NCBI GenBank assembly: GCA_013396635.1
Contig: WBMW01005744.1
Location: 66,799 to 130,798, forward strand
Direction: 5' to 3'
DNA length: 64,000 nt
Source of the DNA: Penelope pileata
Taxonomy: Eukaryota > Chordata > Aves > Galliformes > Cracidae
The position numbers and the translations under genes are program-made. The stretch's first letter is position 1. Each line of letters opens with the position of its first letter. The notes under the pieces were generated by a model, which was given only the letters and a program-made list of their open reading frames with translations, was not told where the DNA came from and did no database searches. Positions 1-11,180 of the stretch are shown one piece after another.

Positions 1-3000
1 GAAAAAAGTGTGATTGCCCATCACTTGTTCCCCTTCTCAAGATTAACTATTTGTGAGATGGTGGGTCAGCCAAGGGACAATATGCATGATTTAAACCTCA
101 TTCCCCAGACAGCCATGGCAGCAGTCTGCAATTCAGAGCACTCCATGTAAGAGTTGTTTGCCCCATCTTGGTTTTGCTGTTATTTTTACCCTTTTCTTAT
201 GCTGCATCTCCAAAAAATCTGCAGAGCCTTAGCTAATTTGGCTTCATTTACTGCAAGGATTTCAACATTCAACCAGCCAGACCAAATTAATGATTTCAAA
301 TGTCTGATCTATGGCATGGATGGAGTCTTGAAGCAATTAAAACTAGCAGAACTGGCACGCGCGCCGAAGTACAGATTGGCTCCAGCACCATACCCGTTCC
401 ATCTCTTTGCTTTTTGCAGGAATTGAAGAGACAATTTCAATAAAATATGGAGTCTGAATTTTACAACTGTGTTTTCTAGAGACCGTTTTGCTGACTGCAC
501 CCCAAAGCCCCCGTCACTCAAAGAAACAAGGCCCAGCAAGGAATCTGAGAACAGCGTGCCTGCCTGGAGCGTACATCTTGCATGAGGAAGATTTTAGGAA
601 TATGATTATCCTAAATTTTCTTCATGAATAAAGCCACACAACTGCAACTGCAGTTTAAGGCAGTTTCAGCCATCAGTGATCGCACTGCAAAGCACCAACT
701 TTCTTAGAGCTCTTCCATGAGGAAGGGGACCTTAGGGAGCAACCTCCCGTCAGCTGAGCCCTGGTTGCTGACCCCGTATGCATTTGCTGCTAAGTTAATC
801 CATGTGTTTTGTTCCTTGGGCGAAGCAGATAGAAAAAACACATGTGAGACTGTGACCAGGCTTGTGGCAGCTTAATAGCTGTTGGTGTTGGTCCACACCT
901 TTCCCATAAGTATGAGTTACCAAGGCTGGTTGGCCCATCCCAGCTGCCAGGGATGTGCTGCCTGTGCCAGCTGTGTTTTGTGCCTACAGAGCTATTCCCT
1001 AAGGCCTCAGCTGCTGGTACAGGGGAATAAGCCTGTCTGTGTGTTTCACAAAGCATTATTTCTTCATTTGCCCAGTCTTTCTACCAACTTTACCACAATT
1101 TTCTAATAACTAAACTAAGGAAACAGATTTGCAAAGTCCGTACTAAAAATCTTCCCTCTTCTTAAATACCAGTTTATCCTTACTTCATATATGAAATGAA
1201 ATGATTGTGTGATGTGATAAATTTGTGCCAAGCTTTGGTTGTTCCAATTGATCCAACAGCTTTCTTCAATTAATAATGATTTTTCCGTAGTATAAAATGA
1301 ATTGGTTGGGTCATTTTACAGACTTGCAGCCTGAGCTTTTGAATGAGTTCATGCAGAATTTTATATTTCTGAGGTGGACTCATAGTGCTAAAAGAGTAGA
1401 TGTATATACAGGGGTTTAAATAATCAGATTAGATGATTCACAGTGTATATATAAAATTGCAAAATAGTCATCTTGAGGAAAACATATGTTTGATGAACAC
1501 TTAATGCTTATTTTCCCATTATTTGAGTAATTTTGAGTGGCATTTTTCATGTATACAGAGTGTTAAGTAAGAAATATGGCAATATTTTGCCTTAGGGAGA
1601 TTGCGTTCTTATCTTTTGACGTGCAAGAGGCATGGGGTGAAATGTCCAAGCTGTTCTAGCTGTCATAGCTACATAATACCACTTTGAAGTATGTTAATAT
1701 TCTTTTTGAGCCGTTTCACTGCTCTTCACTGAAATCTTCCCATTACAAGTTGTCTGCAAATAACAGAAACAGCTCGAAGAACCACTAATCTTTAGGGCCG
1801 TATGATGCTCCTTAGTCATGTTGCAAAAGTGGATGAGAAGGCAAGAGTGGAGAAAAGGCAAGAAGTTAAAACCAGCAGATGTGGTTAAACTGTGGAAATG
1901 CATGCATCTTGAATTCCATGGGTTTGCTTTAATCAGTTCTGCGATCTGTTTGGTTAAGCAGCTGTAAATCCTGGTGTAGGCACTATGAGGGATATTTAGC
2001 AAGGCCAATACAAGGAAGATTCTTCTCCCTAGGCTCTTCCAACAGTCATAGGCTTTTCTAGGAGAAAAATGGGGCTGTGAATCCACTGAACTGATCTCAT
2101 GAAAAGGTACTGAAGGGGTGATGTCCCTTCCTCCAGCCCTTCTGCTCCCCGCAGCTGACTCTGGTACTCACTGGGCGTCCCATCAGCCTGACCAGCTCTA
2201 ACACTGGAGAAAATCATGCTGCTTTTTATTTTGTCAGGTTAATCTACTGCCAGGATGATGGCTGAACTGGCGCACAGGGTGAAGAGCAAGGCGCTGAGCT
2301 GTGCTTTGAGCCACTGAGCATATTCAGGGAACTCAGAACATCAACATTGTGCATTAGGTATATGTACATACATGTATGGATCCATACATACACAGAATGA
2401 TATTAAATACGTAAATATGCATATTTAAATACTTACTTAGAGACACGCATACTCTACGTTTGCCTAAGAAGGCGTTACGTCAACCTATAAAAACTATGTT
2501 GAGGAACAGTTTGTTTAAAAAAATGTTGCCATGGCTGCAGAAGCTTTTGTGTATATTTATTTAAAAGTGGGCTTATGTAGAATGAAGTGACAGACTGATG
2601 TGTATCTTCACGTGGCCAAATTGACACTGGTTGTTGATTCAGCCTGCTGGCTGTTTTTAACAAAGGACAGCATCTCTCTGGTGTCCTGGCTTAGCAAGTG
2701 CAGAGCTCATAGCCATCTTCGTGCAGCTGTGATTCAAGCAAACTGAGACTGTTTCCTTGCCTGGGAAAGGAAGTGGGCGTGTGTCGTTTCCTCGTGCAGA
2801 CGTAAGGCATCTTTTTCCCTTTTGAATTTTTGTTTGACTTATTTTTGAGTGACAGCAAATTGCTTGGGACCTACAGAGTAGTGCTAACTACTACTAGGAG
2901 TGAGACTGTCAAACAAGTCAAGAAACTGAACTTGAGAGATCTGGGAAGGAACATGTGGAGTCTGAAGGTAGAAGGGGCCTTGGGAGAAGTGGTTTTGAAG

Positions 3001-4649
3001 ACGAGCAAGTGAGTGCTTAGCTGACAAAAAAGGAATACTTGTTCATCTCAATGGGATAGTCCAGCTTCCCAGAAAGAAATATTTCACTGGCCTGGTATTG
3101 GCAATTATTTTTCATGTTGTTGTTTGCTGTCTTCCAGGGAATTAAGTCAGTTAGTGGCATAATCACAGATTTGAACAGTATGATCTATATCTCATGGGCT
3201 ACAACAGTATTTCCACTGCTCTGTTGATGGCTCTGTTGCTTTCTATTTTAATTTACCTTCTTACAAAAGCACACTCAAGGAAAAAGTTAATATGTAGCAA
3301 TGAGAAAAGAGAGGGGAAGAAGAGAAAAACATTCAGACTTTAAAGAACACAACCGATAAAGCCATGAATGTAAGTGCTGAAATAAATACTATTCCTTTCT
3401 TCCTCCACTCTTGAAAACATTCACAATTTGCAAACATGGCACTTGCCATGCCATGTATATCCTGCAAGCTGAATGCAGGAGCACACTGAGGAGACTCCAC
3501 CAGAAAGAGACTCCCACCAAGTACAAAACTGCCACTGCCTGAGGACAGCAAACCCAGTGTTGTGCTCCTAGAAGTGAAGATCCCATCAGCAGAGCACTCA
3601 CTGGGATCGTAGGAAAGCCAGCTTCATTACTCATTTATGCCTACGGGGACACACATTCTCACTTCCTAGCTCACCACCTCAACCTCTGAGTCTCAAAAAG
3701 AAGGCTTCTCCCAGCTTTCACTTGAGAGGAATTCTGAAATTTTGTCAGAAAGAGAGCAAAAACAAATGCATAAGATGAAGGTAATTGCTTGAGGGTCATG
3801 AATCCTCTAGTCTAAACCTTCTTCCTGGAACTCATGTAGACATTTTTGATATGTAGTGCACAGATAGTCCCAGGAACAGAGGGTGAAAGCCTGAATGACT
3901 GTTCCAGCCACTAGGCGGAGACTGACATGGGATGTCCCATGTCTTAAATTCTCCAAACACCCTCATGGAAGACTGCCTACATCATCTTCTTCAGTATGAT
4001 GTCATATCCCTTACTTTGAAACAAAAGAGTGGATTTTACGCTTACAAAAGAAAGTTCTGATTTCCTTTTCTTGTTGGGATGCAGCGTATGAATCCCACTT
4101 GGAAAGAAGCTCAAGCTTCACATTTCTAGGAAGCAGAATCATCACTGCAAGTGGATGAGATTTGTACAACAGTTCTGTCGGTTCTTCCCTCAGAAACCTG
4201 GTGATCCTGGATTACACACTGAGAGCCTAACCCTTGCATGTGAAGCTCAAGGACCCAGCACCCATAATAGTTGATTTCTGCATGATAGTGAAACACTTCC
4301 ATCAAACCCTGAGATAGTAGTGCTGTGGGATTGCTGGAAATTGCAGCCAACACAAACCACAGGTTTACAGTCTGATCCAAGTTGTGTTGCTCAACATAAT
4401 TAGGCATTATATTATTTATTCGTAAGTGCTATATGAGCACTAGGAGGGGTTGCTCGCCATTGGACTGAGCAAACACACTTCTGTTGACTTGTCTCTTTGC
4501 CCAATCAGTTTTTCTGTTGGTTGTTGAAATGTTACATGCCCAGTAAAACCAGTTTTGGTTCTTGAATATTATCATTGTTCCACTGAAGTCACGGTAGGAA
4601 GGACAGGTTACTGGACCATATGCAACACTTGTTCTGTATATGCATGTGT
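1..4649. other. Unique non-coding sequence, no gene recognised
   Basis: Reading frames are all under about 130 codons, lie on both strands and often start at non-ATG codons, and none resembles a known protein family. CpG is sparse. No repeat family is recognised apart from the palindrome cluster listed separately. The stretch reads as ordinary intergenic or intronic vertebrate DNA. Confidence 0.7.
2361..2427. repeat. Cluster of three perfect palindromes
   Basis: Three perfect inverted repeats without spacers sit within 67 bp: TATGTACATA (2361-2370), an 18-bp palindrome centred on GGATCC (2372-2389), and a 16-bp palindrome centred on ATGCAT (2412-2427). The surrounding DNA is rich in TA, CA and AT steps, so this may be a decayed alternating purine-pyrimidine tract rather than a protein-binding site. 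No function is assigned. Confidence 0.6.
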
Positions 4650-5060
4650 CTGTATTTGTGGACATTGATAAGATTCCCTGTGCCCCGAGCCATCTCTTCT
4701 CCAGGCTGAACAGCCCCAGCACTCAGCCTCTCCTCATACGAGAGGTGCTCCAGTCCTTTGGTCATCTTGGTGGCCCTCTCTTGGGCTCTCTGCAGCATGA
4801 CCAGGTCTCTCTTGTACTGAGGGGCCCAGCACAGGACCCAGCACTCCAGGTGCAGCCACACCAGCGCTGAGTAGAGCAGAAGGATCACCTCTCTTGACCT
4901 GCTGGTGATACTTTGCCTAATGCAGCCAAGAATACCATTAGCTTTCTTAGTGGCAAGGGCACGTTGCTGACTCACATTCAACTTGGTGTCCAATGGGACT
5001 CCTAGGTCCTTTTCTGTAGAGCTTCTTTCCTACTGGGTGGCCACCAGCATGTCTGGGTGG
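4650..5060 (-). mobile_element. CR1 LINE fragment, minus strand, truncated at both ends (copy A)
   Basis: Read on the minus strand, this encodes part of the C-terminal region of CR1 ORF2, the reverse-transcriptase protein of the avian LINE. Recognisable wording is NVSQQRALATKKANGILG, then SRSREVILLLYSALV, then RATKMTKGLEHLSYEERL. Just after the last block the frame shifts relative to other CR1 copies, where GLFSLEKR would normally follow. It runs from about 5060 (5' side) down to about 4650 and stops there without the CR1 3' untranslated end or the terminal ATTCTATG repeats. That is unusual, because CR1 copies normally lose the 5' end and keep the 3' end. The tract 4703-4982 is nearly identical, in inverted orientation, to 5981-6260. 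It is a dead copy with no intact gene. Confidence 0.93.
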
Positions 5061-5975
5061 TGTACTGTGTGTGCATACATGTCTAGACTGACAAATACAG
5101 ACCATGTTCTGGCTTATATTGCAATTACATGTTGCAACACTGTAACAGTTAAAGAGTGACATTACTGTATTCCAGACAGTGTTTTACAAGAATCAATACT
5201 CATGTTAATAAATACTGGCCAAAACCTCTACAGATTGGTTTTCCAAGGATATCAAAGTACTTGGCAAGCATGACACCAATTTATACTCTTATATAGTCAT
5301 ATTGACTTCACTGGAAATGCTTATGCAGAAAAGGAATAGGAACATTTGGCTACTTCATACCACTGAAAGCAGAAAAGGCGAGTGAATCTTGTGTAGTTTC
5401 ATTTCAGAAAGGACCTGGCATTCTCTACTTGGCTGGATGCAATACTGGCAGTTCGTGTTTATTCTCTTTGTTCTAACTTCTGTGAGACAAAGGCTCCTGC
5501 TCAGGTCTACATTTCAGTGCTTTTGATATCCTGCTGGATTTGAGCACTGGTTTTACCAAGCCACAAGAAATGAAGAATAATTCATAATTCCCATCTTCCC
5601 ATTTGGCAATGTGCTGGAGTAATTGAAAGGAAGAACTATACTACCATAGAAAGAAGTCTCTGTGTGAAAGCATAGTTAATGGAACTGCTTCAGGCAGCTT
5701 CTACTAGTGCATGCCAGTCTCCTTTTCTCTTACCAACCTATGTAATACCCACCCCTAGATTCTTTTTGGTCACTGTAGTGTCAAAATAGAAGGTCTTCAG
5801 GACTGCAAGGCAGATGAAACAGGCAAGCCATGACTTATAAATAAGACATTTGTGAAGGTGAAAGAATATCCACTTTTCCCGGATCTCAAAATGGTCATTC
5901 AGTCAATCCTCAAATCTGGGCCAGCCAAAATTGTTTTTCAATCAGGTTTCAGAGCAAATGACTAGGCACAGCCAC
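5061..5975. other. Spacer between inverted CR1 copies
   Basis: About 0.9 kb of AT-leaning sequence with no recognised repeat and no credible reading frame. It forms the loop between the two inverted CR1 fragments. Confidence 0.6.
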
Positions 5976-6623
5976 ACACAGTTGAATGTGAGTCAGCAAT
6001 GTGCCCTTGCCACTAAGAAAGCTAATGGTATTCTTGGCTGCATTAGGCAAAGTATCGCCAGCAGGTCAAGAGAGGTGATCCTTCTGCTCTACTCAGTGCT
6101 GGTGTGGCTGCATCTGGAGTGCTGGGCCCTGTGCTGGGCCCCTCAGTACAAGAGAGACCTGGTCATGCTGCAGAGAGCCCAAGAGAGGGCCACCAAGATG
6201 ACCAAAGGACTGGAGCACCTCTCGTATGAGGAGAGGCTGAGTGCTGGGGCTGTTCAGCCTGAAGAAGAGGTGGCTCAGAGGGGGATCTCATCAGTGTCCA
6301 TAAACACCTGAAAGAGAGTGCTAAAAGGACAGAGCAAGGCTTTTTTCAGTGATGCCCGGTGCTGGGACAAGAGGCAGTGGGCACAAGCTGGAACACAGGA
6401 GGTTTCATCTGAACATCAGGAAGCACTTCTGTGCTGCACGGGTGATGGAGCACTGGCACAGGTTGCCCGGAGAGGTTGTGAACTCTCCTCCTTGATGATC
6501 TTCAAAAGCCTCCTCGACATAGGCATGGGCACCCTGCTCTGGCTGTCCCTGCATGAGCAGGGGTTGGAGCAGAAGGACCCAGAGGTCCCTTCCAAACTTG
6601 ATCATTCTGTAATTCTATGATTC
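5976..6623 (+). mobile_element. CR1 LINE fragment, plus strand, 5'-truncated with intact 3' terminus (copy B)
   Basis: A 5'-truncated CR1 retrotransposon. It starts inside ORF2 (LNVSQQCALATKKANGIL), continues through SRSREVILLLYSVLV and RATKMTKGLEHLSYEERL, and then into the eroded C-terminal region and 3' UTR. It ends in the characteristic 8-bp tandem terminus: ATTCTGTA at 6604, ATTCTATG at 6612 and a partial ATTC at 6620. It carries the same small deletion after EERL as copy A ('ggctgagtgctgggg' where other CR1s have 'ctgagggagctgggg'), so the two share a source or have exchanged sequence. The reading frame is broken in several places, so no protein is made. Confidence 0.95.
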
Positions 6624-6671
6624 AAAGTTATCAGCAAGGAAGACAGGAAAGAAAGGAACAGTACATGAGAG

Positions 6672-7085
6672 ATCATAGAAATATTGATAAATTCTGATTG
6701 GAAGAGACCTCTAGCTGTCATCCAATTCAGCTCTCCACTCACAACAGGGCCAGCTTAATGGGTTGCTCAGGACCTCATCTGGGTTTTTTGCTATTTGCCA
6801 GGACGGCAATTTCCCATCCTCTGGGCAACCTACTTGCCCAGTGCTTGCCTGTCCTCATAGTAATATTTTTCTCCCTAATGCCTGACCAAAGCTTCTGCTT
6901 GTGTCTGTTGCTTTTTGTCATATTGCTGTGCATCTCCAAGAAGAATCTGGCTAAGTCTTCCGGTACCCTCCCATAATGTACTTGGAGACAGCAGTAAAAT
7001 CCCCTCAGCCTTCTCTTTTTAAGGTTGTACAAGCCTAGTTTCACCAGTCTTCCTCTGCACATTATGTGCTCAAAACCCCTACCCT
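6672..7085 (-). mobile_element. Older, diverged CR1 LINE fragment, minus strand
   Basis: On the plus strand this follows the order of an antisense CR1 3' half: 'atcatagaaat', a diverged 'ggaagagacctctagctgtcatccaa', then 'ctctgggcaacct', 'gcatctccaagaagaatctggct', 'ggagacagcagtaaaatcccc' and 'agccttctctttttaaggttgtacaagcc'. All blocks are in the expected order but carry many substitutions, so this insertion is clearly older than copies A and B. It begins about 50 bp beyond the 3' end of copy B in the opposite orientation. Its 5' edge near 7085 is uncertain. Confidence 0.88.
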
Positions 7086-10000
7086 ATCTGCTAAATCCTT
7101 TCTCCTCTCAGAATTTTTAAATCAGGAGTAGATGAGTATATCTGGGAAGGACTGTGATCCACTGGTGAATTCCTGCCCTACTACAATGGGGAGAAACTGC
7201 ATGGAGGTTGCTGGGGTAGCATCAGGGCTATTCAGGCTCCAAAACACTCTTAAACCATCAATTTTCAAAATGCAGCAGTCTCTGGATGAGAAGTGCTCAT
7301 GAATGTTGCTGCCAAGGTAGTTCTAAACTTCTGCTCATTGCAGTTACTGCTACAGGAACATTGCTGGCATAACATTTTCTCCTGGAGTCTCTCTAGAGCA
7401 CCTGCTTCATTCACCACGTGTGCAGATGCAAGCCAGGACAGATGCTTCAGGAAAGAGCTGAAACCCCAAAGCCCACAGGGCTGACGCCCTTTTATCAGAA
7501 AAGAGGCCACCCAAGTCCTCAATTTAAGGAGGGAGGCAGGAAAAAACTCTTTGGAAAGAAGAAACTTCCTTAAAGTGTTTAAGAAAAGCTTTTCCAGAGA
7601 CAATATTGAAAATACATGGGTGGGGTGAGGGAGAAAGAATTCTTATTTATGTATAAAGTTACACAGAGAGACAATGTCCAAAATCACTGAAAAAAAAGAG
7701 TCTGTGCGTCTCTGTTTTCCTGAATTATGATAGCATGTGTTTAGTATTATGGCTAATCCCTTTTAGGAGCCAAAGTTAACATCTTCCAAAGTCTAACGGT
7801 TTTTTTAAAAGCTAAGTTGAATTCTCGTGCTTCAAACCTACTCAAACATAGCAAAAAAAATCACTCTGGAAAATCTTTATTTAGCATTCTGTAGTCGAAA
7901 CAATTATGCAATTGGATAAGTAATCAGGCCAGTTCAGGTTGGTGAAATTTTGCGTGGCTGAGCAGAACAAATTATATTTTCTCTGAACCTGGAGAAAATA
8001 TCAATATGAAAAAAAATAGTGCCTTTTTTCCATTAAGAAAGGACAGCCACATAGATCCAGCCTAATGGGGTCTTGCTGTAGCTTAAGGAGACAAGCATAA
8101 GGACTTCATGGGATGAAATACCATGCACATCCCTCAGCACAGAGCTGTCACGGGACAGCTGGATACAATGAAAGGTGGTGAGAGAGAGCATCTTGAGAGG
8201 CTTTGCACAGTTCTCACATCCCAGTGTCTGACATTCCAGTCACTGAAACTGTTGCCTGTGGTTTTTTTGTGCTTGGTGTGTTGCAGTGAGCAGGATCTGG
8301 AATTTGCAAGTTGTTAGAGGGATGCAGGAGCAGCTCGTGACTCCCCATCCTGTCATTGCAAGCTGCGCATGTGTTTCCTGAGTGACCTAAGTCACATGCC
8401 TTTAACTCAAACCTCCTTTTGGTTGTGGAATAAGAAGTTTCAATTTTAGCAAGACCTCTTTGGACAAGACTGCTGGGAGCTGTAAGTTGAATATATTTTG
8501 TTAGGGGCATTCTGTGCGTGGGTTGGTAGGAGCCGCATTTAGAAGGAAGCTTGTAGAAATCCATGTTTTAGCAGGATTTCTTATGTAGGAGAGGGCATAA
8601 AGCTAAAAGGGATGATACTTTCTCCTAAATCAGTTCTCCAGCATCCTCTTCCTTTTGATGGCCTGCTCCAAGCTGGTGGATGGTGACAGTGCCCTTGCCA
8701 TGGCGTCAAGCTGTCAGAGGCCCCATGTGAAGCCCACAGCAGCATGTAGGCAGGACAAGCTCAGTCTCCCTGGTCAGTTCTGCCACAACCAGATCTTCTG
8801 CCATGGTCTTCAGTTCATGACTAACAGGGAGTAAGGCTACTTTGTCAGATAGAAATTGCTGAAAAAAATATATCCTATTTGTTGTTGACACAGGGATTTT
8901 CTTTAATGATTTTCTTGTCTTAAAGGACTTGAAGGCAATGGTTGGGACTCAGTGCAGCACTTCATAATGCCTAGAGAAGAGGACCAAATCTGTCATCAGT
9001 TTCAGGAGTCAGCTCTGGCAGGTCAAGGAAAGCACAGTGCTCACAGAGTTTCTGCACCTCATCCTGCTCTTGTCCAAGGACAGTTGATTCCATACGGTTT
9101 AAAGCAGAGAAATTGAATAAGAAAGCAAAAAGGTCCCTTAGTTAAAACCTGAGGGATTCAGTGTGGACCCAGTTTCAGCCACTTCTCAGTCATCCAAGCT
9201 CTATTTCCTGCAATCTGTTTCATCTCACCAAAATACTGCCCAACAAATCACCTTCTCAAGTATCATAAGGAGATAAACTGTAATTCCACAACGCAGAATT
9301 GGCAAATAAAACATTAGTGAAGTCTCCCTGAGTGCAGAGCAATCCTAGAAGTGAGAAGATGAATTCTAGGGGTTTTCTTTACAAGCAGAGAGATTCATTA
9401 TTTTGTTAATTTAGCAGAAGGAGCAAAACACCAAGCTGCTAACTTGGTTGATCCTGGCACTTTCTAGACTGCCAAACATTTAGCAGCTGATAGCTAATTC
9501 GTGCAGCTGCTTTCATCTAACTGATCCTGTAACTTCTCCAGACTTGTAGGGGGGGGGAACATGTCCAGATCCAGTATCTGTAAAATTTTCAGAGGATCCA
9601 CATAAGATCCCAGCCAGATCAAACATGGGCATATCCTTCCTCTGTACATAAGGCCAGGAGAAAATGAACCACAGGAAAAAAACACAAATTTTCGTTGCTT
9701 TCAGATCTGGATGGTTCAGCTAATCTCAATGAGCCAGAGCAGAGACAGAGGATAAAACGCTTTACTACAAATCACCAATACAACAGCAAAGGCTTATTAT
9801 GAGAGAGAAGAGTCACCTCACTGTGGTATTTGCTTGCATTTCCAAGCTTGGCCCCTGGAACTTACCTGTTCACATCTTCCTTCACATTCCAGTCTCTCTA
9901 CTTCATTATTTACCTGAAATTCAGAAAGAAAATACTTTTCACGGCGAAAGGCCCATCTGCTCTGTAGGGATGCGTGTTTGGGTGTGTTCTGTTCAATGTT

Positions 10001-10789
10001 ACAAACTTATTCTCCTCTCTGATTATGATATTAGTTACCCTACACTTTCTCTGCTGCCATTCCCTGGTGTTATGTACTTACATTTACAGTGGGGACTTGG
10101 ATACACACACTAATATGAAGTTGCTTTAGGACAATAAAAACAACAATTCTGTAGTTCTCTGTTTCTCCTGCCCAGTTACAAATCTCTCCATTCCTCCCAA
10201 GCAGGTAGAGCCATCTTTAGATAGAAAAGCTCTATCGGGACGTGTGTATTTAATTAGAGAGGTTAAATGCACACAAAGATGAAATTTGCAGCGATCTTCC
10301 TGAGAGGCTGAGTGGTGGATTGGAACACAAACCTCCCTGCCAGTTTGAGTTCTAATCCCTTTAACCTCTGCTAGAGGGGTTTTAGAGATCCCACCAGCAG
10401 AGATGCTAGAGGAAAACCAGGCCAGCCAAAACCATGATGAGAGACCAGTGAGTGCCCCATCTGTTGCAGATGTCACTTGATCACAGGAGTCTATCACACA
10501 GCCTGCAAGCAAAGCAAGTGAATAATGACCCTCCCACACTGAGATGTATAATTGACCATCGATTTATCCAGCTCCAGAGGCATGCTGTGTGCATCCCACA
10601 CACACAGCAGACCCCTCATGGCAGTCTTCCCATTGGTGTGTCATCAATTTGACCACAATTTGTTTCACAAATAAGCTTGTGTTGCAAAACATAATTGCTT
10701 GCTGGCAGAAGGTCCATCTAACAAAATCTTCTCTCTGACACCAACAAGAAGCAGATTCCTGGGGGAAGAGGTATTGAGATATTGAGTCA
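7086..10789. other. Unique non-coding sequence, no gene recognised
   Basis: No repeat family, exon or RNA gene is recognised in this 3.7 kb. Frames up to about 137 codons exist on both strands but have no recognisable domain or splice-site pairing. A short run of eight G residues lies near 9548. Confidence 0.6.
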
Positions 10790-11180
10790 CCTGTTCCCTG
10801 CTTATGCCATCCCAGCTTAATTCCCAGCAGCCAGTGCTTTAGGGATTGTGAACTATAGGTAGCATCTGAACTATCTCATTTAATAGCTCTCCATGGACTT
10901 CTTTTCCTTGAGTTTGTCTAAACCTGTGTAGGCTTTTGGCCTCCACAACATCCTGCAGTGGTGAGTCACAATTCAGCTATGCATTGTGTGAACAAGTACT
11001 TCCCCTTGTTTATTTTAAAATAAATCTGCTACTTGCTCTTCTCTCTGAGCACCCTTCAGTTCTCTTGTATAACAACCAACGTGCAGTTGTTCCTCAGCCA
11101 CTGTCTCCACACCATTTGTGACTGTCAAACCTTCTTTTGTACACCCTCTAATCATTTCTCACAACCTTCCCATTTATTGC
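10790..11180 (-). mobile_element. Ancient CR1-clade LINE remnant, minus strand
   Basis: The plus strand carries, in order, diverged versions of an antisense CR1 type that I know best from turtles and crocodilians: 'ctccatggacttcttttcc', 'gagtttgtctaaacc', 'ttggcctccacaacatcc', 'tgtgtgaacaagtacttcc', 'cttgtttattttaaa' and 'ctgtctccacaccattt'. This block order matches the 3' part of ORF2 read backwards. Divergence is high and there are no terminal repeats, so the insertion is probably old and shared with other archosaurs. Edges are approximate. Confidence 0.7.

Noticed and set aside
4589..4993. A 134-codon minus-strand frame
   Set aside because: Most of it is CR1 copy A ORF2 sequence; the C-terminal end runs into unrelated flanking DNA.
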